The notes beneath the pieces are model-generated. The model was given only the letters and a program-made list of their open reading frames with translations, did no database searches and had not been told where the DNA came from. A stretch of 64,000 nucleotides of DNA from Phycisphaerae bacterium. Lineage in GTDB: Bacteria > Planctomycetota > Phycisphaerae > Phycisphaerales > UBA1924. The stretch is taken from contig JAEUIW010000012.1 in assembly GCA_016794925.1 (NCBI GenBank), forward strand, positions 1-64,000, given 5' to 3'. The first letter of the stretch is position 1; the number at the start of each line of letters is the position of its first letter. Below are positions 7,456 through 15,210 of the stretch, piece by piece. A program made the position numbers and the translations under genes.

Positions 7456-8013
7456 TTATCCGTCGGCGTCTCGTTCCAGGCGGCGTATGGCGGCGCGATT
7501 GCGGAGCCTGGACATGGTGTTCATCTTGTCGATGATGAGCACGCCGTCGAGGTGGTCGTTCTCGTGCTGCCAGCAGCGTGCCAACAGGCCGCCGGCTCTG
7601 CGGGTGAATGGGCGTCCTTCCAGATCAAGTGCGGTGACCGAGATGATCGGAGGGCGAAGGACATCGCCGCGGATTTCGGGGAGGCTGAGGCAGCCTTCTT
7701 CGGCCGGCTCGGGCGGACCCTCGGGTTCGGCGAGCACCGGGTTGATGTAGATGCAAGGGCCGAGGGTCGCGGTCGGGGGATCGAGGTCGGCGGAACGGTC
7801 CTCGTTGGCGGGGACATCGGCGACGAACAGTCGCCAGGGCAGGCCGACCTGGGGCGCGGCAAGGCCCACGCCCTCGGCCTCGTGCATGAGTTCGATCATC
7901 CGGCGGGCGACGGCACCGACCTCGGGGGTGATTGCCGCCACGGGCTCGGACTTGCGGAGCAGGGCGGGGTGCGGAAAATGCACGATCCGGAGTGTTCCGA
8001 CATCCAGGGGCAT
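7456..8013 (-). CDS. def: Peptide deformylase
   Basis: 185 residues. It removes the N-formyl group from nascent proteins. All three motifs are present: GVGLAAPQVG (48-57), EGCLSLP (106-112) and QHENDHLDG (149-157); Cys108, His150 and His154 bind the metal. The ATG at 8013 was chosen because MPLDVGTLRIVHFPHP matches the usual N-terminus. The ORF is open to 8088, but the additional residues are not typical of the family. First gene of the def-fmt-HExxH operon. Confidence 0.95.
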   Translation of the reverse strand: MPLDVGTLRIVHFPHPALLRKSEPVAAITPEVGAVARRMIELMHEAEGVGLAAPQVGLPWRLFVADVPANEDRSADLDPPTATLGPCIYINPVLAEPEGPPEPAEEGCLSLPEIRGDVLRPPIISVTALDLEGRPFTRRAGGLLARCWQHENDHLDGVLIIDKMNTMSRLRNRAAIRRLERDADG

Positions 8014-8059
8014 GGGCCAAAATGGTAGGGAAGGAGTTCCGGAGAATTCGGGCGGAGCG

Positions 8060-8088
8060 TTGCGTCGGATGTGCGTGGCCGTTAGCAT
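8060..8088 (+). promoter_or_regulatory. Possible sigma70-type promoter upstream of the second TPR gene
   Basis: TTGCGT (8060-8065) and TAGCAT (8083-8088) are separated by 17 nt in the divergent region between def and the TPR gene at 8157. Both boxes are imperfect, so this is only a candidate. Confidence 0.25.
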
Positions 8089-8156
8089 TCACGGGGAGTC
8101 CGGTGAGGGGCGTCCGCGGGACCATGCGCCGGGGCGCCCGGCATAGGGAGCGAGCC

Positions 8157-9626
8157 TTGGGTCTGTTCAATTGGAAGAAGTCGGAGGACGCGACGGCGAA
8201 GGAAGCCGGTGCGCAGAGTTGGGAGGGAGCGGGGTTCTCGGCGGAGAAGGCCGCAAAGTTTTTCGAGCACGCGAAGGTCAAGCACGACACGAGCCAGTAC
8301 GAGTACGCGATGCAGCTCTGGCTCAAGGGGCTTCGGTTCGATCCGATGAGCGTGCCCGCGGTTGAGGGTTTTTTTTCCTCCGCGGCGTCGTTCCTCTCGG
8401 GCGACAACCCGAAGATCAGCAAGGAAACGATCAAGGAGTTCAGCGGGAAAGGAAACGTCGAGAAGTACGTCGCCGCGCTGCTGCGATGGGGGAGCAACCC
8501 GTCGGACGCCGAGGCGGGAATCTCGGCGACCGTGGCGGCCGCCGAGATGAGCCTCGGCGAGCCGGGCCGATGGCTGGGCAAGCGGGCGTTGAATCTGGCC
8601 CTGCGCGACAAGAAGACCAAGAAATCTCAACTGGAGCAGATGATGCGGGCGCTCTCGAAGGTCGAGGCGTTCGATCTGGCGGTGATGGCGGGCGATGCGG
8701 CGGTGCGACTGGACCCGAGCGACGCCAAGTTGGCCGTCGAGGTGCGCAACATGTCCGCGCAAGCCACGATGAGCAAGGGCGGGTACGGCAAGACGGGCGA
8801 GGACGGGGGCTTCCGGGACAACCTCAAGAACGCTGAGCATCAGCGGCGTTTGGAGGAGGAAGCCCGGATTTCGAAGACCGGCGAGACCGTCGAGCGGCTT
8901 TTGGAGGTGGCGCGGCGCGAGTACGAGGCTCATCCATCTGACCGGCCGACGATCAACAACTACGTGAAGCGGCTGATGGAGCGGGGAACGCCCGACGACG
9001 AGACTGCCGCGGCGGGCGTGCTCTCCCGCGCGTTCGAGGAAACCAAGGAATTCCGGTTCCGGCAACTCGCCGGGGACATCAGGCTGCGTCAGGCCAAGCG
9101 GAAAGTCCGTGAGCTGCTGGAAGCAAGTCCGACGGACGCGGCGGCGGTGGATCGTGCCAAGTCCGAGCTGGCGGCGATGGAGCTCGGCGAGTTCGAGGCG
9201 CGTGTCGCGGCGTACCCGACCGATCTGATCCTCAAGTTCGAGCTCGGCAAGCGGTACTTTGACGCGGGGCGATTCGAGGACGCGGTGGGGATGTTCCAGG
9301 ACGCGAAATCGGACGCGAAGAACCGCGCCGCGGTGCTGGGGTACCTGGGCGCGTCGTTCCGGGCCATGGGGTGGTTCGACGAAGCGGTGGAGACTTACCG
9401 GCAGGCGATCGAGATTCCCGGTGCGGAGGAGTCCTTGAACATGGATCTTCGGTACGGGCTGCTGTGCGCCCTGCAGGATCGCGGGGAGGAGCAGAAGGAC
9501 CTGGGCAACGCGGAGGAGGCGTACAAGCTGGCCTCGTCGATCGCGATCCAGCAGATCAACTTCAAGGACATCCGTGTCCGGCGGGAGCAGATCAAGGGAT
9601 TGATGGCGCGGCTCAAGGGGGGATGA
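8157..9626 (+). CDS. Large TPR-like helical repeat protein
   Basis: 489 residues, cytoplasmic, without signal peptide or membrane helix. Recognisable TPR-like helix pairs include KFELGKRYFDAGRFEDAVGMF and LGYLGASFRAMGWFDEAVETY towards the C-terminus, and a helical region rich in Lys, Glu and Ala in the middle. It begins GLFNWKK, a motif like the FNW starts of small acidic scaffold proteins. TTG at 8157 is proposed as start because GGGAGCGAG lies just upstream; an in-frame ATG at 8124 is an alternative. Its end overlaps a possible ATG (9623) of the kdsB frame, so the two may be co-transcribed. Function unknown; probably a protein-interaction scaffold. Confidence 0.7.
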   Translation: MGLFNWKKSEDATAKEAGAQSWEGAGFSAEKAAKFFEHAKVKHDTSQYEYAMQLWLKGLRFDPMSVPAVEGFFSSAASFLSGDNPKISKETIKEFSGKGNVEKYVAALLRWGSNPSDAEAGISATVAAAEMSLGEPGRWLGKRALNLALRDKKTKKSQLEQMMRALSKVEAFDLAVMAGDAAVRLDPSDAKLAVEVRNMSAQATMSKGGYGKTGEDGGFRDNLKNAEHQRRLEEEARISKTGETVERLLEVARREYEAHPSDRPTINNYVKRLMERGTPDDETAAAGVLSRAFEETKEFRFRQLAGDIRLRQAKRKVRELLEASPTDAAAVDRAKSELAAMELGEFEARVAAYPTDLILKFELGKRYFDAGRFEDAVGMFQDAKSDAKNRAAVLGYLGASFRAMGWFDEAVETYRQAIEIPGAEESLNMDLRYGLLCALQDRGEEQKDLGNAEEAYKLASSIAIQQINFKDIRVRREQIKGLMARLKGG

Positions 9627-9655
9627 CGGGGGCCGGGCGGGCTCTTGTGTCAGGC

Positions 9656-10408
9656 ATGCACGCGGTGGCGATCATTCCGGCGCGGCTGGGCTCGACACGG
9701 TTTCCCGAGAAAGTGCTCGCTGCGCGGACCGGAAAACCGTTGGTGCAGCACGTGGCCGAGGCCGCGTCGGGCGCGCGGAGCGTGCGTCGCGTCGTGGTGG
9801 CGACGGATTCGGAGCGTGTGGTCGAGGCGCTCCGGCCGTACGGGACGGAAGTCGTCATGACCGGCGCGGAACATCCCAACGGCACCAGCCGCCTCGCGGA
9901 AGCGGCCGCGCAGCTGGGGCTGGGGCGGGACGAGATCGTCGTCAATGTCCAGGGTGACGAACCGGAGGCCGCGGCGGAGATCATCGACCTGGCGGTATCC
10001 GAACTGGTCCGGAGCGGCGCCGAGGTCGCGACCGCGGCTTCGCCGTTCGCGGAGGGCGAGGATCCATCGGACCCGAACATCGTGAAGGCGATCGTCGGGC
10101 AGAACGGTCTTGCGCTGTACTTCACGCGAGCGAGGGCTCCGTTCCACAGGGATCCGCGGTCGGGTCCGCCGCCTTCACCGCCGCTCAAGCACGTCGGGTT
10201 GTACGTGTACCGTGGGTGGTTTCTGGAGCGGTACGTCACGCTCGCGCCGACGCCCTTGGAGCGGACGGAGATGCTCGAGCAGCTGCGCATCATCGAACAT
10301 GGGCACCGCATCGCGGTCGCGATCGGTAGCAGCCCGTGGACCGGCATCGACACGCCCGCCCAGTACGACGCGTTCGTGACGCGGTACCTCGCTTCGGGCC
10401 GGCGTTGA
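9656..10408 (+). CDS. kdsB: 3-deoxy-manno-octulosonate cytidylyltransferase (CMP-KDO synthetase)
   Basis: 250 residues. It activates KDO with CTP for lipopolysaccharide inner-core synthesis. It shows the nucleotidyltransferase P-loop IIPARLGSTRFPEKVL at the N-terminus, VVATDSERV, the metal-binding NVQGDEPE (about residues 99-106) and the C-terminal LRIIEHGHRIAV and GIDTP motifs. The ATG at 9656 fits the family; an in-frame ATG at 9623 overlaps the TPR stop codon as ATGA and has AAGGGG next to it, so it is a realistic alternative adding 11 residues. It ends back to back with the convergent aminopeptidase: TGATCA at 10406-10411 contains both stop codons. Confidence 0.93.
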   Translation: MHAVAIIPARLGSTRFPEKVLAARTGKPLVQHVAEAASGARSVRRVVVATDSERVVEALRPYGTEVVMTGAEHPNGTSRLAEAAAQLGLGRDEIVVNVQGDEPEAAAEIIDLAVSELVRSGAEVATAASPFAEGEDPSDPNIVKAIVGQNGLALYFTRARAPFHRDPRSGPPPSPPLKHVGLYVYRGWFLERYVTLAPTPLERTEMLEQLRIIEHGHRIAVAIGSSPWTGIDTPAQYDAFVTRYLASGRR

Positions 10409-13021
10409 TCAGCCCTGCTTGGCGGCTTTTTCGCGGAGCTGGTTGAGGAGCACCTCGGCACGCTGGCGCTCGCGGCCGCGGCTGCGGGCCACCAGTTCCT
10501 CCAGGGCCGGCACGGCGCGGGGGTCGTTGACGCGGCTCAGGGCGCGGGCCGCCGCGGAACGGGCCCGATCTTCGCGGTCGGCCGCGCACTCGACCAGGCA
10601 CTGCAGGGCCACGTCCTTGCCGTGCGGGGCGAGGGCCGCGACCGCGGCGATCGCGACCGGCCTGGTCCGGTTGTACGCGCCCGGCCTGGCGTAACGGACC
10701 GCCTTGTCCAGCCCACGCGGGTCGTTGAGCATCTCCAGTGCGTCGAGCGCCGCGATCCTGATCTGGTCGTTCTGCGATTCGACGTCCGCCGCGGCGAGCG
10801 CGACATCGAGCGCCTCGGGCGACTTGATTTCCGCGAGGGAGCGGATGGACTCGGCGCGCACGCCGTAGCTGGCGTCCTGGCGCGCCCAGCGTACGAGCGA
10901 GTTCCCGATGCGGTCCCTGGCGTCCGGCTGGGTCGAGTCCCAACGAGCGGCGTCCGAGAGTGCCGAGGCCAGAGCGCGGCGGATTCGAGCGTCGCGCGGG
11001 GGCGATGCGGCGAGGGCCGTGAGCGGTCCGAGCTCCCGCTGGTCACGGAGGGCGTTGATCGCCGCGGCGCGGAGGGAGTGGTGCTCCGCGTCGTTGCCGG
11101 CGATGCGCGACAACGCGGCGATGGCCGAGGAGGGCGTGCTGGATCGGTCATTGCGGGCGAGCGCGGCCACGGCCTGGAGCCGCGATGCGGGGGTCGGGCC
11201 CGCGTCTGCCTGCGCCACCCAGCGGACGAGCGGCTGCGTGATCTTCGGCGCGCTCAGAACGGCGAGATAGGGATCGACCGCCGCGATGTCGGGCTCCGCG
11301 TCCAGCGGGAAGCGGCCCGTGGCTGTTTTTGCATCCACCGTCAGCATCAGCGTCCGGCCCGCGGAGCCCGATGCCCGGGTGCGGACCCAGAGGGGAAGAT
11401 CGAACGCGTAGGCGGGGTTGTAACCGTCGATGGTCTGGGTCTGCTTCAGGTTGACCTCCAGTGCGCGTGCTTCCTCGATCCACGACAAGGTGATCTCGAG
11501 CTTGGGGGTCCCCGGGCGGGTGCACCATTGCGTGAAGAACCGCTCCAACGACAGACCGGAGACTTCCTCCATCGCTTTGCGGAGGTCGGCCGTCTCGACA
11601 GTTTGGAGGCGGTGGCGCTTCGTGTACAGCCGCAGCCCGCCGAAGAACGCCTCGTCCCCGAGCTTCTGGCGCAGCATGTGCAGGATGCTCGCGCCCTTGG
11701 GATAGGGGTTCGCCCGGCGTCCGAACGCGCCGCCCGATCCACCCTCCTTGGAGGTCATCCCCGGCGTGAAGGGCGCGTCGGCGCGGTCGGAATTGGACAG
11801 CGAATTGAACGTGCCGAAGAGCCCGGCCTGGTACTCGGCCAGCCCGTGCCGGTGCTCGTTCCACAGGTGCGTGAAGTAGGTCGCGAACCCCTCGTTCAGC
11901 CAGATGTGGTCCCACGAGTTGCAGGTGATGAGATCCCCGTACCACTGATGGGCCAGTTCATGCGAGATGAGACCGTCCAGGTCGCCGTCGAGCAACGCGG
12001 TCGAATCGAGAACCGCGGTGTCGTAGAGGGAAGTGGCCGACGTGTTCTCCATGCCCCCGGCGCCGAAATTCCAGACCACGAGCTGCGCGTAGCGATCCCA
12101 CGGGTACGGCTGTCCCGTGAGTTTCTCGAAGTGCGCGACCATCTCGGGCGTGCGGCCGTAGGTCTGTCCGACGAGCGAGCCCTTGCCGGGCGGCACGTAC
12201 ACGGGCATGGGCAGCGACGACGTGCCGACATCGACGATGTCGAACTTGCCGACGATCAGCGAGACCAGGTAGTTGACGTGCGGCTTGTCCTGGAGCCAGT
12301 GGAATGTCTCCCGCTCGCCCAGGCGCACCCGGCTCACGAGCCTGCCGTTCGACGACACGACGTACCCGCTCGGGACGGTGGCCACGATCTCGGTCGTGAG
12401 CCGGTCGTTGGGGTAGTCGTGGCACGGGAACCAGAAGTGGTTGCTCTCGGATTCGCCCTGCGTGTGGATCTGTGCGGGGCGGCCTTTCCAAGCTTCGGAT
12501 TCGAGGAGCCAGTTCAGCCCTTCCGGCGGGTCGGTGAGCGTGTACGACGTGACGATCTCCGCCGGCGCGCCCGGCGGCAGCGGCGGGTCGAAATCGATGG
12601 TCAGGGCGCCGTCCTTGTGGGTGAACGAGCAGGCTCGATCCGCGCACGTCACGGACTTGATCGACATGTCGGATCCCGCACGCAGCGTGAGCGACCCGAG
12701 CGGCCGCGAGACGGGTGACAGCGCGAGCGTCTGCACCGCCGCCAGACTCGGCGTGTTCATGTCGGGAATGTCGAGCTCGAGCTTCATGTGGGTGAAGTCG
12801 GCCGGACGGTGGGGCGGGTACTCGAACAGGCTCCGCCCGGTGGATTCGTCGTAATGGCCCGCTCGGGACTTGGAGGCGGGCTGTGCCGCGCTGAACACAC
12901 GCGCGGGGCCGCCGCAGTCATCGTCGTCCGCGTCGTGCGCGGGGCGGCCGCCGTCGAAGGAAACGGCCGGTGAAGCGAACAGCACGGCGAGCAGGAGCAA
13001 GGCAACGGGTCGGGATTGCAT
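10409..13021 (-). CDS. Secreted M1 family metallo-aminopeptidase with C-terminal HEAT-like repeats
   Basis: 870 residues. A Sec signal peptide (QSRPVALLLLAVLFASPAVS) is followed by the M1 N-terminal beta domain, the substrate-anchoring GGMEN motif, the catalytic zinc site HELAHQWYGD near residue 353 and the third ligand in WLNEGFATY about 20 residues later. The region from about residue 640 to the end is a run of paired helices resembling HEAT/armadillo repeats (IRIAALDALEMLNDPRGLDKA, ARSAAARALSRVNDPRAVPAL). It should cleave N-terminal residues from peptides outside the cytoplasm. It is followed on the same strand upstream by a paralogue (13113-15089), indicating tandem duplication; the repeat extension is found only in this copy. 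Confidence 0.92.
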   Translation of the reverse strand: MQSRPVALLLLAVLFASPAVSFDGGRPAHDADDDDCGGPARVFSAAQPASKSRAGHYDESTGRSLFEYPPHRPADFTHMKLELDIPDMNTPSLAAVQTLALSPVSRPLGSLTLRAGSDMSIKSVTCADRACSFTHKDGALTIDFDPPLPPGAPAEIVTSYTLTDPPEGLNWLLESEAWKGRPAQIHTQGESESNHFWFPCHDYPNDRLTTEIVATVPSGYVVSSNGRLVSRVRLGERETFHWLQDKPHVNYLVSLIVGKFDIVDVGTSSLPMPVYVPPGKGSLVGQTYGRTPEMVAHFEKLTGQPYPWDRYAQLVVWNFGAGGMENTSATSLYDTAVLDSTALLDGDLDGLISHELAHQWYGDLITCNSWDHIWLNEGFATYFTHLWNEHRHGLAEYQAGLFGTFNSLSNSDRADAPFTPGMTSKEGGSGGAFGRRANPYPKGASILHMLRQKLGDEAFFGGLRLYTKRHRLQTVETADLRKAMEEVSGLSLERFFTQWCTRPGTPKLEITLSWIEEARALEVNLKQTQTIDGYNPAYAFDLPLWVRTRASGSAGRTLMLTVDAKTATGRFPLDAEPDIAAVDPYLAVLSAPKITQPLVRWVAQADAGPTPASRLQAVAALARNDRSSTPSSAIAALSRIAGNDAEHHSLRAAAINALRDQRELGPLTALAASPPRDARIRRALASALSDAARWDSTQPDARDRIGNSLVRWARQDASYGVRAESIRSLAEIKSPEALDVALAAADVESQNDQIRIAALDALEMLNDPRGLDKAVRYARPGAYNRTRPVAIAAVAALAPHGKDVALQCLVECAADREDRARSAAARALSRVNDPRAVPALEELVARSRGRERQRAEVLLNQLREKAAKQG

Positions 13022-13112
13022 GGGAGGTTCCGTGAGTCCGGGAGCGTGGGAATTCGGAAGACCGTTGGGGTGTCGGCGCCGTGGCGCGGCCGGGCACGCC
13101 GTGAACGGACGA

Positions 13113-15089
13113 TCAGTGGGCGGCGAGCGGGGCCACGTTCGGCGCGGGACGCGCGAGACGCGCGGCCGACTCCAGCGAGGCCCAGGCGGCGTACGAGCGG
13201 ACCAGGGAGTCCTGGGCGCGGTCTCGCGCAACGGCGAGCAGCGCCGCACGCCCGATCGGTGAGGCGCGCGCCGCGAGGGACTCCGCGGCGCGCGCCCGAG
13301 CATGGATGGTCAAGCCGTGCCGGAGCTCCTGCACCGACCATGCGAGCGGCGAACGGATCTTCGCGGCCGCCATGATCGATAGATTCGGATCAACGGAGAC
13401 CTGGGAGGGCTTGGCATCCAGGACGAAGGAAGCCTCGGCGCGGCGTTGATCGGTCGGCACGTACACGAAGCGACCTCGCTTGCCCGATTCGGCCTCTACG
13501 TAGAGCGGCAGTTCGAAGGCGTACGCGGGGTTGTCCGCGTCGATCGGTTGCGTCTGCTCGATCACCACGCGCAACGTGCGGGAGGCCTCGTCCCACGACA
13601 GGTCCACCTCGAGACGAGGCGCCCCGGGGCGCATCGCCCATTGCTCGAAGAACCGCTCCAGGCTCTGGCCGGACACCTCCTCGAGGGCGCGGCGAAAATC
13701 GGAGGTCTCGACGGGCGTGAACTTGTGCCGATCCAGGTACAGCGCCGTGCCCTTGAAGAACGCCTCCGACCCCAGCCGTTGCCTCAGCATGTGCAGCACC
13801 ATGGCGCCCTTGGAGTAGACGTCGTCCTCCTTCATGATCGCCTCGTCCGCGTGCCCGTACCGGTTGGAGACCATTGCCGGGCGTGTGAAGTTGCGGCCCC
13901 GGTTGCCGGACTGCCGGTTGTAGAAGCCCTGGATGACACGTTGATACCCGCTCCGGCCCGCCTGACGCTCGTCCCACAGCGCCTCGCACATCGAGGCCCA
14001 GCCCTCGTTCAGCCAGAGGTGCTCCCAGCTCTTGCATGTCGTCAGGTCGCCGAACCACTGGTGGCCCAGCTCGTGCGAGATCAGGCTGTCCTGGGCGCCG
14101 CGCTCGCCGAACCCGGCGTACTCCGCCAGGGTCGTCGCGGACGTGTTCTCCATGCCGCCGAAGCGGAAATTCCGAACGATCACCTGGGCGTACTTGTCCC
14201 ACGGGTACGGCTCGTCGAAGAGCGATTCGAAGTGCGCGATCATCTCGGGCGTGTTGGCGAACGCTTTCTTCAATCGCGCCGAGGAGCCCACCGGCCCGTA
14301 GACGGGAATCCAGAGGCCCGGGCGCTTGGTCGTCGGTCCCCCGACGCTCACCACGTCGAACTGGCTCACCGCGATCATGACCAGGTAGTTGGCGTGGGGT
14401 TTGTCCTGCACCCAGTGGAATGTCGAACGCCCCGCACGCCGCGTCACCCCGACCAGGCGTCCGTTCGAGACAACCTCGTACGGATCGGGCACGGTCACGA
14501 CGGTCTCGGTGGTGAGCTTCTCGTTGGGGAAGTCATGGCACGGGAACCAGAGGTGGTTCCATTCGGATTCGCCCTGCGAGTACGCCATCGCCGCGGCGGC
14601 GCTCCGGCGATCGTCCGCGGCACGGGCCGGGATCCAGTTCAACCCGGAGCCCTCACGAGACGCCTTGGTCGCTGCGTAGTCGATCCGCACGTGGAACGGC
14701 CGTCCAACGGCCGCGGGTGTCGGGAGATCGACGGCGAGCAGGTTGTCCGCGTGCGTGAATCGTGCCTCGACGCCACCGACGGTGACGCGTGAGATGGTCA
14801 TCGTGGCGCTGTCGGCATTGAGCCGAACCCGCGTTCGAGGCGCCCCCAGCGCCGCGAGCGTGAGCGTCTCGCGGCCGCTGAATCGCGCCTCACCCATGTC
14901 CGCGATGTCCAGTTCCAGCCGCATGTGCAGGTGATCGAACAGGCGGTCGGGCGGCCAATTGGAGCGGTCGCGGCCGGTTTCGGCGTCCACGCGCGGATCC
15001 AGATCCTGTCGGGCGTCGGCGCTGGTTGCGGACGCTCCGATGCACGCCGCGACGCAGGCGGCGAGGGCAAAGCGACGGGAGTTCATCAT
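13113..15089 (-). CDS. Secreted M1 family metallo-aminopeptidase
   Basis: 658 residues, paralogue of the downstream gene. A signal peptide (SRRFALAACVAACIGASATSADA) is followed by the M1 beta domain, GGMEN, HELGHQWFGD near residue 336 and WLNEGWAS. A C-terminal helical domain follows, but it is much shorter than in its neighbour. The start is one of two consecutive ATGs (15089 and 15086). It is 91 nt upstream of the second copy on the same strand, so the pair probably forms an operon for nutrient peptide degradation in the periplasm or at the cell surface. It is divergent from pyrG. Confidence 0.92.
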   Translation of the reverse strand: MMNSRRFALAACVAACIGASATSADARQDLDPRVDAETGRDRSNWPPDRLFDHLHMRLELDIADMGEARFSGRETLTLAALGAPRTRVRLNADSATMTISRVTVGGVEARFTHADNLLAVDLPTPAAVGRPFHVRIDYAATKASREGSGLNWIPARAADDRRSAAAAMAYSQGESEWNHLWFPCHDFPNEKLTTETVVTVPDPYEVVSNGRLVGVTRRAGRSTFHWVQDKPHANYLVMIAVSQFDVVSVGGPTTKRPGLWIPVYGPVGSSARLKKAFANTPEMIAHFESLFDEPYPWDKYAQVIVRNFRFGGMENTSATTLAEYAGFGERGAQDSLISHELGHQWFGDLTTCKSWEHLWLNEGWASMCEALWDERQAGRSGYQRVIQGFYNRQSGNRGRNFTRPAMVSNRYGHADEAIMKEDDVYSKGAMVLHMLRQRLGSEAFFKGTALYLDRHKFTPVETSDFRRALEEVSGQSLERFFEQWAMRPGAPRLEVDLSWDEASRTLRVVIEQTQPIDADNPAYAFELPLYVEAESGKRGRFVYVPTDQRRAEASFVLDAKPSQVSVDPNLSIMAAAKIRSPLAWSVQELRHGLTIHARARAAESLAARASPIGRAALLAVARDRAQDSLVRSYAAWASLESAARLARPAPNVAPLAAH

Positions 15090-15210
15090 GGTCCTTGGGT
15101 TCCGGTCCGCGGAGGCACGCCGCGGGAAGAGGGGTTGCTCAGTGTACGGAATTCGTGTCCGGTGCGTCGGCGGGTGGCCGTGGCTTGGCCGGGGTGAGTC
15201 GCAGGGTACA

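Noticed and set aside
10622-12718. 698-codon open frame on the plus strand opposite the first M1 aminopeptidase
   Set aside because: Antisense shadow; the minus strand encodes a complete M1 protein with zinc site and signal peptide.
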